A stretch of 64,000 nt of DNA from Hymenopus coronatus. Lineage: Eukaryota > Arthropoda > Insecta > Mantodea > Hymenopodidae. How positions within the stretch are numbered: position 1 is the first letter of the stretch; each line of letters opens with the position of its first letter. The notes beneath the pieces were generated by a model. The model made no database searches. It had not been told where the DNA came from and saw nothing but the letters and a program-made list of their open reading frames with translations. This document shows, piece after piece, positions 1 through 11,340 of the stretch. A program made the position numbers and the translations under genes. The stretch lies in the NCBI GenBank assembly GCA_030762935.1, contig CM060895.1, positions 31,796,501 to 31,860,500 of the forward strand. Direction: 5' to 3'.

Positions 1-424
1 GCTGAAACCAAAAACAAGGAATATCTAAAAAACGATCAACTCAACGAAAAAAATGTATATAACATATATTGTGTGTTTTAATATGCTTTACATTTTCTTG
101 GGTGAGATTTTGTCCATCTTTTACGGTTAAGTAGTTATGCAAAATTCTGTAAAATTCATCCAAAATAAAGTAGTTTTCAGAGGCTATTCCCAGAAAATTC
201 AAGATATACTTTTTATTTGTCTTTAATATTTGACATTTTAATCAAAATCGTTAGAGCAATTTTTGAGAAAATAAAATTTTTTCAAAAACATTCTATGTAA
301 AGGGTAGTTAAGGGGTGGGGGGATTTTCTTAAAAATCTTCGAGTCGCATCTTTGGAAGATAGCAAACTTAAATACCAATTTTGCTATTTAACGGTCTTTT
401 CGTTTTTTAGCTATGCTGTCCACA

Positions 425-463
<39 letters not shown>

Positions 464-599
464 ACTCACACACACACAGGGACCTTTTGGTAAAAATGTT
501 TTTTTTTTGGATTCAGAGGGACCCAAAACATGTATTTCCGGTGAATCTCGGTGTCGAATTTTTGGGTGGAATGCAATACCTTCTCTATACACTATGTAC
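1..599 (+). repeat. R860 copy, start cut by window edge
   Basis: The first base falls in the middle of the element. A long CA tract (427-476) sits in the expected central microsatellite position. It is followed by the TTTCCGGTGAATCTCGG block. The copy stops inside the terminal palindrome at ACTATGTAC, where a SINE tail begins. The short frames here are chance readings of repeat sequence. Confidence 0.9.
427..476. repeat. (CA)n microsatellite inside R860
   Basis: Near-pure CA dinucleotide run with a few CT steps. It is an expansion of the CACGGACACACA tract that every complete R860 copy carries at this point. Confidence 0.95.
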
Positions 600-645
600 C
601 GCCTGCGGTGCCATAAATAGTTAAAGCGGGCGTTAAATACTACAA
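600..645 (+). mobile_element. SINE S2, 3' tail only
   Basis: Matches the 3' end of the complete S2 copy at 38913-39154: CGCCTGCGGTGCC, then TTAAAGCGGGCGTTAAA, then an A-rich end. The tRNA-like head is absent. It lies between the unfinished end of one R860 and the start of the next. Confidence 0.75.
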
Positions 646-649
646 AAAA

Positions 650-1485
650 TCTGATGTGTTACACTCACATGACTTTCTCTAGCTGCTCTACAAAGACTAT
701 TCTTCTCTGTACACAATGCTAATCAAGATAAATGTTAGCCGAATGTTATTACTTAGTTCCTTATAAGTAGAAGGGAGTAAGGGAATGCACTATGCTAAAG
801 TGATTTTCAAATGTTTTAAAAGTTATCGTTATGCGATTGTCATTGCAAATCACTTCTTTGCTAGGCCAGGAGTAGAACAAAAGAAAAAAAGACACATCCT
901 GTGTGAGAAAAGTTTAAGTACTTCACAATTGAAACCAATAACAAGGAATATCTCGAAAATGTTTACCTCCACAACAAAAACTTAAAGGACAAAAAATGTG
1001 TGTTTTGTCATGAGGTACATTTTTTGTGTAGTACGTGTTTTTCTATCTATTACGGTTTAGCAGTTAAGCAAAATTCAGCAAAATGCATCCAGAATAAAGA
1101 GGTCTTCAGAGGCTATTCCCAAAAAATTCGAGTTATACATTTTATTTCGGACATAAATAGCTTTAATATACGGGATTTTAATCAAAACCATCTTTAAGGA
1201 AATAAACATTTTCGACATGTTTTCCATGTAAAGAGTAGTTTATGGTGGGAGAATTTTTTTTGAAAATCTTCGTGTTTGGTATTTAACGATCCTTTTGTTT
1301 TGGGGCTATGCTGTTCACAGACAGACACACCCACACGGACATTTTTTTAAAAATGCTTTTTTCGGGCTCAGGGGACCCTAAAACATATATTTCCGGTGAA
1401 ATCTCGGTATCGAGTTTTTGGGTGCATTGCAATGCCTTCTCTATCTCTATGTACATTGTACATATGGGAATAGAAAAAGTGAAAA
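650..1485 (+). repeat. R860 copy, complete, subfamily b
   Basis: Opens with TCTGATGTGTTACACTCAC (b-type end A) and closes with the b-type hairpin ATGTACATTGTACATATGGG followed by a degraded AAAGTGAAAA. A short CACACCCACACGGAC tract is present. The next piece is joined directly after its end. Confidence 0.9.
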
Positions 1486-1974
1486 CGTATTTGACATAAA
1501 TTGTATGTTTTAACGTGATCTACATTTTTGTCTATCTCTTTCGGTTTACCAGTCACACAAAATTCAGAAAAGTTCATTTAGAATGAAGAGGGCTACAGAG
1601 GCTATTCCCCATAAAATTCAAGTAATACATTTTATTTGCCATATACATATCTTTAAGATGCGTTATTTTAATCAAAATCGTTACAGCCATTTTTGAGAAA
1701 ATCAAAAGTTTCGAAAACTTTTCCGTGTAAAGGGTAGATTTGTGTCACATCTCTGGAAGATACTACATTTAAATGTCAAATTTGGTATCTTACCGAATTT
1801 TCATTTTGAGTTATCGTGTTCACAGACACACGGACCTTTTTCTAAAAATACTTTTTTGGATACAGGGGACCCTAAAACATATATTTTCGGTGAAATCTCG
1901 GTATTGAATTTTTGGGTGGAGTATAATACCTTCTCTATACACTATTTACATAGTACATGTAGATAAAGTAAAAA
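1486..1974 (+). repeat. R860 piece, end A missing, abuts previous copy
   Basis: Begins mid-element (TGACATAAATTGTATGTTTTAA) immediately after the end of the copy before it. It runs through the palindrome TATTTACATAGTACATGTAG to AAAGTAAAAA. Complete copy followed by an end-A-truncated copy is a recurring arrangement here. Confidence 0.9.
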
Positions 1975-1994
1975 TTCATATAAGAATTTAACTA

Positions 1995-2232
1995 GCCCGC
2001 CTGGGTAGTGTGGTGGTAGCGTGTTTGCCCCACATTCAAAAGGTCGTGAGTTTGAATCTCACTTAGGGTGAGTTACCCTGATAAGGTTTTTTCGGGGTTT
2101 TCCCTTATCCTGAGAAGAATGTCGATTAAGCACCGAGACCCCGAGATCATTTGAGCATCATTTCACCAATTTTCATTCTTCGTCCGATATGACCAACCAG
2201 GTTAAAGGACGTTAAACTACAAAACCAAAAAA
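1995..2232 (+). mobile_element. SINE S5, tRNA-derived
   Basis: A head of tRNA type carries an A-box-like TGGTGGTAGCG and a B-box GAGTTTGAATCTC. A body with TTCGGGGTTTTCCCTTATCC follows. The 3' end is TTAAAGGACGTTAAACTAC plus an A-rich tail. It is a retroposed SINE and not a working tRNA gene, because no acceptor stem closes around the boxes. This is the only copy of the family that I see. Confidence 0.75.
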
Positions 2233-2795
2233 AAATTAATGCAATAATTGTTAAATTTTTTCGGAATCCTGTTTACGGAATAGACATAAATAAATGGATA
2301 CCATGGCAACGTCCATCACTGAAGTTATTCTCACTATCGGCTTGATAAATGTAAAGCAAGGAATTTCTCTTGAAGTTCAAGACACAGAAAGGAATTGTGA
2401 ACTGCAAGGTGAACTGCAACACCATCAATTTGATCGGGTTGACCGACAAGGTGGACGAACATCTTGGGACATAACAAATTCTGAGACGTATCAGTCTTAA
2501 CGTAGAGACATCCGCTTACTTTTCCGCTCCAGAAACGCTCCTGTAGAAACACATTTATCATCCATACCCATCTTCTTCCTTGGCTTCTTCCCGAGGGAAA
2601 TGGATTCCCCGGAACAGAGATATCACTGGGATAAGTTGGACTCCTCCTCCTGCATCAGAAGCTAATACTTCTTAGTGCATTACAGGTATATTCCTCCAGC
2701 TTATAAACATTTCACATCAACTTAAAATAAGTTGGAAAGTACTCAGGGTTCCTTTCTCAAATACAGCCTTTAAAAAGACTTAAATTATTTCCCCC
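2233..2795 (+). other. Unique DNA with a possible Penelope-like GIY-YIG trace
   Basis: No complete gene is visible. One + frame at about 2376-2470 reads NCKVNCNTINLI followed by HLGT, a stop and LRRIS. The spacing recalls the (V/I)YLI...YVG.T...LR.R pattern of the GIY-YIG endonuclease of Penelope-like elements. The central C..C..YVG residues are not kept, so the call is weak. A different frame (2294-2500) is open for 68 codons and matches nothing I know. Confidence 0.25.
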
Positions 2796-3628
2796 TTTTT
2801 TCTCTACATAGTAAATTGGTAGAGAAGATATTGTACTCCACTCAAAACTTCGATACCGAGATTTCACCGGAAATACTTATATGTTTTAGGGCCCCCTGTA
2901 TTCAGAAAAAGGTCCATGTGTGTGTCCGTGTGTCCGCATGCCTGTGAACACGATAACTCAAAAACGAAAAGTCGGTAAAATACCAAACTTGGTATTTAAG
3001 TTTAGTATCCTCCAGGGATTCGACATAAAGATTTTGAGAAAAATCCCTGCACCTCAAACTACCCTTTACATGGAACTTTTTTCGAAAATTTTTCGCAGAA
3101 ATGATTTTAACAATTTTGATTAAAATATCGTATATTAAAGATATTTACCTGGCAAATAAAGTATATCTCTTGAATTTTCTGGGAATAGCCTCTGAAGACT
3201 ACTTTATTCTGGACGAATTTTACGGAATTTTGCAAAACTGCTAAATCGTAAGAGCTGGAAAGAGACTTATCACACAGAAAATGTAGAGGTCTTTAAAACA
3301 CACAGTTTATGTTATATGCATTTTTTTCATGGAGTTGATCTTTTTGAGATATTTTTTGCTTTTGGTTTCAGCTATAAAAATTATACTTTACTTGCTTAAG
3401 ACTTTGTCAACTCCTGTCCATACAAACATCCGAACGTCAGTCACATAACAAGCAGCTTTTGACTATCACTTTAACCTATGATCCTCCCTTATTTCGCTTC
3501 TACTTACAAGGAACCAATAAGATTATTTCTGTTTTTTTCGATTAGCATTATGTATGTAGAACAATAAGCTTTTTTAACAATAATTTGTTGCAGTGATGTA
3601 AAGAAAGTCATGTGAATGTAACACATCT
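2796..3628 (-). repeat. R860 copy, subfamily a
   Basis: Reads in reverse from a damaged end-B hairpin (TTCTCTACATAGTAAATTGG) to CATGTGAATGTAACACATCTG at end A. The central CA tract (GTGTGTCCGTGTGTCCG on the + strand) and the AAATACCAA palindrome are intact. Confidence 0.9.
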
Positions 3629-4235
3629 GTGTGTACAATTTTCATAGTGGATAGAAAAGGTATTTATTGTATTCCGCCTAAAATTTTGATACATATTTCA
3701 TCAAAAATATGCGCTTTAAGGTCCTCTTAGTCCGAAGTCAGTTAAATACCAAACTTGGTATTAATTTGAGTATCTTCCAAGGATGTAACCCCACCACAAA
3801 CAACCTTTACCTGGAAACATTTTTGAGAGTTTTGTTTTTCTCAAAAATAGCTAATGATTTTGAATAAAATTATGTATATTAAATATGTTTATATCACAAA
3901 TAAAATTTATATTTTAAATTTTCTGGGAATAACTTTTCAAGACCTCTTTATTATGAATAATTTTTGCAGAATTTTGCATAACAGTTAAACAGTTAAAACA
4001 CATAATCTATGTCATATATGCTCTCTTATAGAGTTGGTCGTTTTCAAGATATTTCTTGTTATTGTTTTCATTTTTAAGCCACTTAACTTCTCTCAAACGG
4101 GACCATGCAAAGCGAAGCGGTTCTCAATTGTTTCACTTCGCGACCATACTTTGAAAGATTGTATTATCGCTTTAGCTAATGTCTTCCCTTATGTTCCTTC
4201 TATTTCTAACGAAGCAAATGTTAAGACCAATTTTG
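3629..4235 (-). repeat. R860 piece, old subfamily c
   Basis: Diverged copy joined to the end of the previous one. Recognisable blocks are TATTGTATTCCGCC, TACCAAACTTGGTATT, AATTTTCTGGGAATAA and TTTTCATTTTTAAGCC. It carries the c-type GCAAAGCGAA block in place of the TTCCTTTGTTTG block of subfamily a. End A fades out near 4235. Confidence 0.75.
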
Positions 4236-4848
4236 GTACTGATTATCCACATTGGCATGACGTGGGGAATAGATAAATGCTTTAACTCTGAGTGTTCTTG
4301 GGCTTCTAGCCAGGTAAGTTCATGGATTGACTCCAACGTTTCGAAGATGCGCATCATCTTCATCTTCAGGGTAAACTGATAAATTGAAAGTGAGGATTCG
4401 CGTATTTATGGTGCCCGAGTGAAGCTAGTATCTGGTTTGTATGATATATTTGATAATATTTAAATTTGGGAATGCCTATTAATAAGCATGCTCTTACCCA
4501 TTTATAGCTTCAGTTAACGATATCCATTTGTGAAAACCTAAAATCTAGAGTTTTGCTTGGATATATTTGAAACTTTAACACAGAAATTGCATAATTAAGA
4601 GTAGTTTACATGCTAATTTTCAGACTTTTATTCCAAATCGTTCCTGTTATATTAACATATGTATAGTATTTTATTGTTATTTAATTATTTCACACGATCA
4701 AATTCCAGTTACAGAAATATAATACTTTGCAGTTATACTGATAAACACAGTATTAGTAAATTGAGTAGATAACATATTTATCTAACTATTGGTTTAGGAG
4801 AAAAAAAATATTTGTCATTTTATTCATTTTTTATTTTTGCTATGGAAA
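4236..4848. other. AT-rich unique DNA
   Basis: No gene seen. At 4333-4372 the minus strand reads GATGATG, a short stem (CGCATC/GATGCG) and then CGAAACGTTGG. This resembles the hammerhead-like motif of Penelope-type retroelements (see findings). The rest is AT-rich with no recognisable feature. Confidence 0.5.
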
Positions 4849-4850
4849 TA

Positions 4851-5572
4851 CGAGGTACGTCCAGAAAGTAAGTTCCGTTTCAATTTATCCCAGCTGCAGC
4901 GCTGCGATCGCAGTTCCGCACATGCGCGGTAGACGCTCTGTATCAAGGAGAAGAAACGTGCGCCATTTTGAGATCGCTGTCAGCCACATACGCTTTGTTA
5001 TGCTTGTTTACAATGTCGGTGTTGATTGAAAATCCTGCCGCTTGTGAAATCAGTTCTGTGATTCGTTTTCTGAATGCTAGGAAAGTGAAACCAATTGAAA
5101 TCTATCCGCAAATTTGCGAAGTTTACGGACAAAATGTGATGAGTGATTCAATGGTGAGAAGATGGGTCCGACAGTTCAATGAAGGACGTAGTGAAGTGCA
5201 GGATGAAGAACGAAGTGGGCGTCCATCTTTGGTCACAGAAGAACTGGTTCACGCGATTGATGACAAGATCGCAATTTTTCAATTAGTGCTCTCGCTATGG
5301 AATTTCCCCAAAGCTCACGGCGGTCAAAACTTCAACAATGACGAAGAACTGAAAGAAAATGTTTCCAACTTTTTGAAGATACAGGCGGCAAACTCCTATG
5401 AATAAGATATACAAAAACTTGTGCCACGCTATGACAAATACCTGCAAAATTTCGGCAGTTATGTGGAAAAGTAGTTTTAGAGTTGTAGAATTTTGTGCAA
5501 TAAATAATTATACTGTATGTGTACACAATTTAATTTTATTACCATACGGAACTTACTTTTGGACGTACCTCG
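4851..5572 (+). mobile_element. Mariner M1, internally deleted copy 1
   Basis: A 722-bp element bounded by inverted ends CGAGGTACGTCCAGAAAGTA and its complement (about 28 bp, one or two mismatches). TA dinucleotides flank it at 4849-4850 and 5573-5574, the target duplication expected of a mariner. It contains the 5' and 3' parts of a transposase gene with the catalytic middle removed, so it could move only if a transposase is supplied in trans. A sister copy with a different deletion lies at 48350-49091. Confidence 0.92.
5013..5405 (+). pseudogene. Mariner M1 transposase, N-terminus fused to C-terminus by deletion
   Basis: An upstream in-frame ATG exists at 4968, but family comparison favours the start MSVLIENPAACE at 5013. 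Residues 1-85 form the N-terminal helix-turn-helix DNA-binding region (VIRFLNARKVKPIEIY, MVRRWVRQFNEGR) ending in SGRPSLVTEE. After KIAIFQ the frame jumps to the C-terminal tail GGQNFNNDEELKENVSNFLK. All three catalytic aspartates are lost. A mariner transposase is normally about 340-350 residues, so more than half is missing. It binds DNA at best and cannot cleave it. Confidence 0.88.
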
Positions 5573-5623
5573 TATAAAGTTTATTATTTAATTACACAAA
5601 CACTGGTGATAGTAGAAAAAAAA

Positions 5624-6487
5624 TATGATGTGTTACATTCACATGACCTTCTCTATATCTCTGTAACAAATTATTGTTAAAAAGTTTATGCTTCTAATTT
5701 ACTTCCTGCTAACCGAGAAAAAAATTAGCAGAAATAGTCTTACTACTTGCTTACTTGTAAGTAGAAGCGAAATAAGGGAGTACCATAGGTTAAACTGATA
5801 GTCAAAAGCTAGTTGCTATGTGGCTGAAGTTCCTTAGTTTGTATGGACACGAGTTCACAAAGTCCTGTATGAGAAAAGTATAAGTTTTCTATATCTGAAA
5901 CCTAAAATAAGGAATATCTCAAAAAAATCACCTCCACGAAAAAAAGGTACCTAACATAAATTGTGTGTTTTAAAGTGCTCTACATTTGCTGTGTGGTAAG
6001 TTTTTGTCCATCTCTTACGGTTTAGCAGTTATGCAAAATTCCGTAAAATTGACCGAGAATAAAGTAGTCTTCAGAGGCTATTCCCCAAAAATTCAAAATA
6101 TACATTTGATTTGTCAGGTAAATATCTTTAATATACGATATTTTAACCAAAGTCGTTACAGGCGTTTTTTAGAAAATCAAAATTTTTGAAAAAAGTTTTA
6201 TGTAAAGGTAGTTTTGGGTGAGGGGATTTTTCTCAAAATCTTCGTGTCGCATCCTCGGAAGACACTAAACTTAAATACCAAGACTTTTCGTTTTTGAGTT
6301 ATCGTGTTCACAGACACACGGACACACGGACACATACACACACGGACCTTTTTCTAAAAATACTTTTTTTGGATACAGGGGACCTTAAAACACATATTTC
6401 CGGTGAAATCTCGGTATCGAATTTTTTGGTGGAGTGCAATACATTCTCTATACACTATGTACATGGTGCGTATAGAGAGAGTAAAAA
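5624..6487 (+). repeat. R860 copy, complete, subfamily a
   Basis: Runs from TATGATGTGTTACATTCAC to CGTATAGAGAGAGTAAAAA. It shares private features with the copy at 15394-16232: a GTAAAGGTAGTTTTGGGTGAGG block, the loss of TTGGTATTT after AAATACCAA, and TTTTTTAGAAAATC. The two are recent sisters. Confidence 0.95.
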
Positions 6488-7293
6488 TAATTTAATCAAT
6501 TTTCTCTTGTACTATTTTTATCCAAGCTCAAACATTCTGCTTCTGTTTCGAAAAGTGCAACGTGTGGAACAATTTGAAAACGCCTCGCCTGTGGTTTAGG
6601 ATGGGGAGGGCCCAGGTTAAATAATCGGTGGCACGGCAAGCCTGGATGATGACGTGGCAGGTACAAGCACCCGGTGTGAAACCTGTTTTGTAAATTTTGA
6701 AACATATTACTATACTCGCTTTTTTATAATTATTATTGCATATTATTGTATTTTCAACTTTAAATAGACATATTTAAGGGCAAATGTTATTGATTCAAAA
6801 TCAAATTTCGGATTTTTAGCAATTCTTTACCATAGTAAAAGGTTAAAGCACCACACCCACTTGGAGTTATTCATTTAAATCGTCACGTGATACTGTTTAA
6901 AGCGCCGCATGTTAATAAAAACAACAGGAAATTGAACTACAAGCATTACACTATTTAATTTGGTAAAAAAAAAAAAGAATTTTTTGCACTTTTCGATTAA
7001 TATTCACGGATGAGTATCCCTAATTGGTAGTTAGAGTTCGCCAAGTGCAGAAACCAACATCTTTTCTTAAATGCTAGTATCCATATCATTTTTTGAGAAA
7101 CAAAAAATATTTTTAAGTTGTCATATTTTTGGTCAAATTGCACAGATGCTCTCACCTTAAAGAGAGGAGTTTCATTGAATTAAAGGTGACAGTGTACCAC
7201 CAAAACAACTTCTTAGAAGCCAATTAGAAATTTTGAGGGATATTAAATACAAGTTATTTGGCTCAAAGGACAAGCTTAAGTACACGTTATTCG
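6488..7293. other. Unique DNA, no gene recognised
   Basis: Mostly AT-rich. A more GC-rich stretch (6590-6680; GGGGAGGGCCCAGG, GGTGGCACGGCAAGCC) could be a remnant of a retroposon, but neither tRNA boxes nor a coding frame support that. Confidence 0.4.
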
Positions 7294-8202
7294 TTTTTAC
7301 TTTCTCTATAGGTACTATGTACATAGTGTATAGAGAAGGTATTGCACTCCACCAAACAATTCGATAGCGAGATTTCATTGGAAATATGTTTTAGGGTCCC
7401 CTTTATCTAAAAAAAAGTATTTTCAATTAATATAAAACCAATTTATATAAATCAAGCCCAAATACCATTATTCGTTTGATCAGAAAAAGGTCCGTATGTG
7501 TGTGTGTCCGTGTGTCTGTGAACACGATAACTTAAAAACGAAAAGTCGTTAAAATACCCAACTTGGTATTTAAGTTTAGTATCCTCCAGGGATGCGACAC
7601 GAAGATTTTGGGAAAAATCCCCCCACTCCAAACTACCCTTTACATGGAACTTTTTTTCGAAAATTTTGATTTTCTAAATAATGGCTTCAACGATTTTGAT
7701 TAAAATATCGTATATTAAAGATATTTATCTGAAAAATAAAATGTATATCTTGAATTTTCTGGGAATAGCTTCTTAAGACTACTTTATTCTGAGTGAATTT
7801 TCCAGAGTTTTGTATAACTGCTAAAGCGTAAGAGATAGGCAAAAACTTACCCCACAAAAACTGTAGAGCACATTAAAACACATAATTTATGCTGTATACA
7901 TTTTTTCTTGGAGTTGATCGTTTTTTTGTTTTGTTTTAGATATTTCTTGTTTTTGTTTTCAGGGTCGAAAATCTTTATCTTTCTCATACAGGAATTTGTC
8001 AACTCATGTCCATACACACAAAGGAACTTCAGTCACATTGTAACCAGCTTTTTACTCCCTTATATCCTTTCTACTTACAAGGAGGAAAGTAATAAGACTA
8101 TTTCTGCTAATTTTTCTAGATTAGCATGAAGTAAATATAAGCTTTTTAAGAATAATTTGTTGCAGGGATATAGAGAAAGTCATGTGAATGGAACACATCA
8201 GA
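7294..8202 (-). repeat. R860 copy, complete, with a ~65-nt insertion
   Basis: Opens with TTTTTACTTTCTCTATAGG and the palindrome ACTATGTACATAGT, and closes with AATGGAACACATCAGA. Between AAAAAGTATTTTCA and TCAGAAAAAGG an extra AT-rich segment (about 7413-7478) interrupts the consensus. TTTTCA/TCA repeats at its edges suggest an insertion. Confidence 0.95.
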
Positions 8203-8623
8203 TTTTTGAGAGATGGGGTCCGTTTAAGACTTGTAGGATAACGTATATAATAGAGGATGCAATGCCCTACGTAGATGCACTATAAATTTAGTGACATTGT
8301 TTCCTAAGGGCTTGCAAGCGTGCATTTGTTGCTCTGGTTCACTGTGCCTCTTTGCAATGAGCGTCTTTTGAACTCCGGTGTGAAAATGTTTACCAAAATG
8401 GAGAACTTAAGGTTAGCTCTTTGTTGTTTAAAGTTTGCCACCGGGAGCTGTTTCTGTTTCATGAAAGTCCCAATTACCATAGGAGAAAATTTACTGCTTA
8501 TTCACCTGACAGCTTCAACCTCATCCTTGGCAATGGCACCACCACTACCACAAGCTCCCTCACATGTATTACAGAATAAAAATCCAAATATGAAGCAGAT
8601 AGGAAAATAATTTTATAAACGCA
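8203..8623. other. Unique DNA between two R860 pieces
   Basis: A 96-codon frame (8320-8610, +) is open, but it resembles no family I know. It is low in conserved-looking residues and is followed directly by R860 sequence. I do not call it a gene. Confidence 0.3.
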
Positions 8624-8873
8624 GTACTTATACTTTTCTCAGACGGGAGTGTCCGTTTTTCTTTTGTTGTACTCCTGGCCAAGAAAAGAGGCGATTTGTA
8701 ATGACAATCGCATAACGACAGCTTTTAAAACATTTCACTATTGGTTTAGCCTAGTGTATTAAGATCATTGTGCTAATGAGTACCTCGATTAGCAAGGTGT
8801 AGAGATAAGAATAATCTTATGTAAGAAGTTTGTAGAATAACTAGAGAAAGTCATGTGAGTGTAACACATAAGA
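8624..8873 (-). repeat. R860 fragment, end-A third, subfamily b
   Basis: Carries the b-type block TTTTCTCAGACGGGAGTGTCC and TGGCCAAGAAAAGAGGCG, then GTCATGTGAGTGTAACACATAAGA. The central part and end B are missing. Confidence 0.9.
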
Positions 8874-9491
8874 TTTTTACATCTGGCATTTTAAAATATC
8901 TGGAAATATGGTTGAATATAAAAGACAAAAGAATCTCTATAATTGTTCTTCTAAGTTGCATTATAAATTTCTCTGAAACAGTTTTGATGTTTATTTGTAA
9001 TTCTAATCTTGAGGTTTATTTGTAATGTTGATCCCAAAATCAAATAAAGATTTGAGCAGAGGTTTTAGTATGATGCGGACCTGGGTTGCAAGTCTTAGCT
9101 TAGATACAAGAAATGGATTTGTGATGCCTTTCCCAACACTCGACTGTTGGAAAATGGCCAGGCACCTTGGCAACAAGTTCGCTTGATGGCAAATCAACAC
9201 CTTCAGCTTGTTTTTGCTCCTTTATCTTTCACACTGTCGCTTCCTTTACTGCTGTAAAACTTGAAGCTTACGTTGTTACATTTTAGTGGTATCTCACTAT
9301 CAAATCAAAGGCGTTGCACGCCAATTGCCAATAAATTTAGAAGGTTAGATTTACATTTATTCAAGGAAGTCAGTTTGCTTCTTCTTCATCAACTTCTTCC
9401 TGTTCCTAATGCTTTTCCAGTGCTGCAATGTTTAAGATTGCAATATTTTTGGTTCAACTTATACATTTGCTTAATGCTGTAATTTTTTAAA
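8874..9491. other. Unique DNA, no gene recognised
   Basis: No recognised feature. The minus frame 9003-9200 (65 codons, QQSSVGKGITNPFLVSKLRL) looks protein-like, but I cannot assign it and see no splice sites that would extend it. Confidence 0.3.
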
Positions 9492-10319
9492 TTTTGTACT
9501 TTCCCTTTACGTACATAGTGTATAGAGAAGATATTGCATTGCACCCAAAAACTCGATACCAAGATTTTACCGAAAATACTCGTTTTGAGACTCCCTGAAT
9601 CCAAAAAAAAAATCCTTTTTCGAAAAATTGTCCGTGTGTGTATACATGAGTGTCTGTGTCTCTTGGTATTAAGTTCAGTACCTTCCAATGATGCGACAAA
9701 AACATTTTCAAGAAAATCCCCCCCCTCACCAACTACCCTTTACATGGAAAACATTTCGAAAATTTTGAATTTCTAAAAAATGGCTCCACCGATTTTGATT
9801 AAAAGTCTTATATTTAAGATATTTTAATGACAAATAAAATGTATATCTTCAATTTTCTGGGAATAGCCTCTGAAGAGCTGTTTATTCTCGATGGCTTTTG
9901 TGGAATTTTTTATAACTCAGAAATCGTAAGAGATAGGAAAAATTGTACTTAAGAAAAAGTGTAGATCTCGTTAAAGCACACAATTTATGTTATATACATT
10001 TTTTTCGTGCAGCTGATCTTTTTTGACATATTCTTTGTTATTGGTTTCTGCTTTAAGAACTTTTACTTCTTCCATACAGGAATTTGTCCATACAAACAAA
10101 GGAACTTCAGTCACATAGCAACCAGCTTTTAAAACATTTGACTATAGATTTAACCTATGGTTAAACCCTTATTGCCCTTCTATTTACAATGAAGCAAATA
10201 ATAACACCCTTTCTGCTAATTTTTTTCTCGATTAGCATTAAGTAAATAGAAAAATAAGCTTTTTAACAATAATGTATTGTAGAGATGTCGAGAAAGTCTT
10301 GTGAATGGAACACATCACA
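9492..10319 (-). repeat. R860 copy, complete, subfamily a
   Basis: Opens TGTACTTTCCCTTTACGTACATAGTGTATAG (left palindrome arm shortened) and closes AATGGAACACATCACA. The frame breaks in the ACCCTTTACATGG region show it is not coding. Confidence 0.93.
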
Positions 10320-10321
10320 TT

Positions 10322-10555
10322 TTTATTTATATAGTTCCCTTTAACTTCTAAGGTCATATAGAGGGCTTTGATTTATGAAACAACTCATATGATCAGAGTA
10401 GGTTTTAATACCATTAGGTGTATCATTTTATACCATTAAACACACTCCATTCATTTCCACATACGTACTTCCAGACACTGTGGGGACAGGAAATAGTTGT
10501 GGTTAAAGAAAAATTACTCGCCTCAGTAGTCGGGAATCAAATCCGGGATCTGGAT
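10322..10555 (-). mobile_element. SINE S4, tRNA-derived, diverged
   Basis: The minus strand carries a B-box-like GGATTTGATTCCCG. The body (+ strand CTTTAACTTCTAAGGTCATA, CACTGTGGGGACAGG) matches the copy at 30003-30254. Both lie directly after an end A of R860. Confidence 0.65.
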
Positions 10556-11127
10556 GTAATTGTAATTATAATCATGTAATCATAAATTTGTAGTTAAACT
10601 TCTCCTAATTTCTTTCTCATTTGATATTTTTATCTCTACGTTATGTTATTGCATGGTAACTAAATGCATATATTTAATGTTTTATACAACATTTATCGCG
10701 AAGAACTTTTGTGAGAGTGAAGGTACGGCTATTCTTAATCTTCAGACCACTGTATATATTATATGTAATACTACGTTTATAGTAAATTTCATTTTAGTTC
10801 AATCTCATTCTTTTGTATTTGTTTTTTCTCCTTGTCTATTGTTACTTTGCAATAACTAAATGTATATATTTAATACTTAACAAAATTCTTACTGTAAATA
10901 TCCAAAGACGTAGAGCCATGACTGCTGTATATTTCCAAGAGTTTACTGAACATTTTTGGCAATAAAAGTCATTCTATTGCCGCCGCCCACACCACCCCCA
11001 CCAGCCCCTCCACCACATTTAATAGTTACTAAACTATTTTGATTAAGAGCTTCAGTGATTGATGTCACTCTGTTAGTGTAAATAAAGGTACATTTAATTT
11101 ATTTTCTTTCACAACCGTGGAAATAAA
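10556..11127. other. AT-rich unique DNA with a short direct repeat
   Basis: No gene seen. A block around 10645-10676 (TGGTAACTAAATGCATATATTTAA) recurs at 10850-10880 (CAATAACTAAATGTATATATTTAA). A pyrimidine-rich CCACCCCCACCAGCCCC run lies at 10988-11015. Confidence 0.5.
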
Positions 11128-11340
11128 TGGATTTTTATTTAAGGTCGCTCTTTAACTGTGTGCTTCTCAGCAGCTCACTCTATACTGGGCGTGAAAGAAC
11201 GTTTAATTTTGCTCAGAGGTCTCTTTGTCAGGCTTGAGTTTCTTTTACGTGCCGTAAATCTACGACACGGGACCAACGGATTTTCTTCACTTCCGAAGGA
11301 AGCCACTCTACCACTGAGCTACTTGACAACATGCCGGCAT
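11128..11340 (-). mobile_element. SINE S1, head replaced by another tRNA-like head
   Basis: On the minus strand the S1 body is clear: CTTCCTTCGGAAG, TAGATTTACGGCACGTAAAAG, CTCAAGCCTGA, GAGCAAAATTAA, CAGTTAAAGAGCG. The usual S1 head (CTCCGTGG...GGGTTCAAACCC) is absent. TAGCTCAGTGGTAGAGTGG, an A-box of a different tRNA type, is joined straight to the body. The product is a chimera without a B-box. Confidence 0.8.

Noticed and set aside
352..624. 90-codon ORF with a histidine/threonine repeat tract
   Set aside because: The HTHTHTH stretch is a translated CA microsatellite inside R860.
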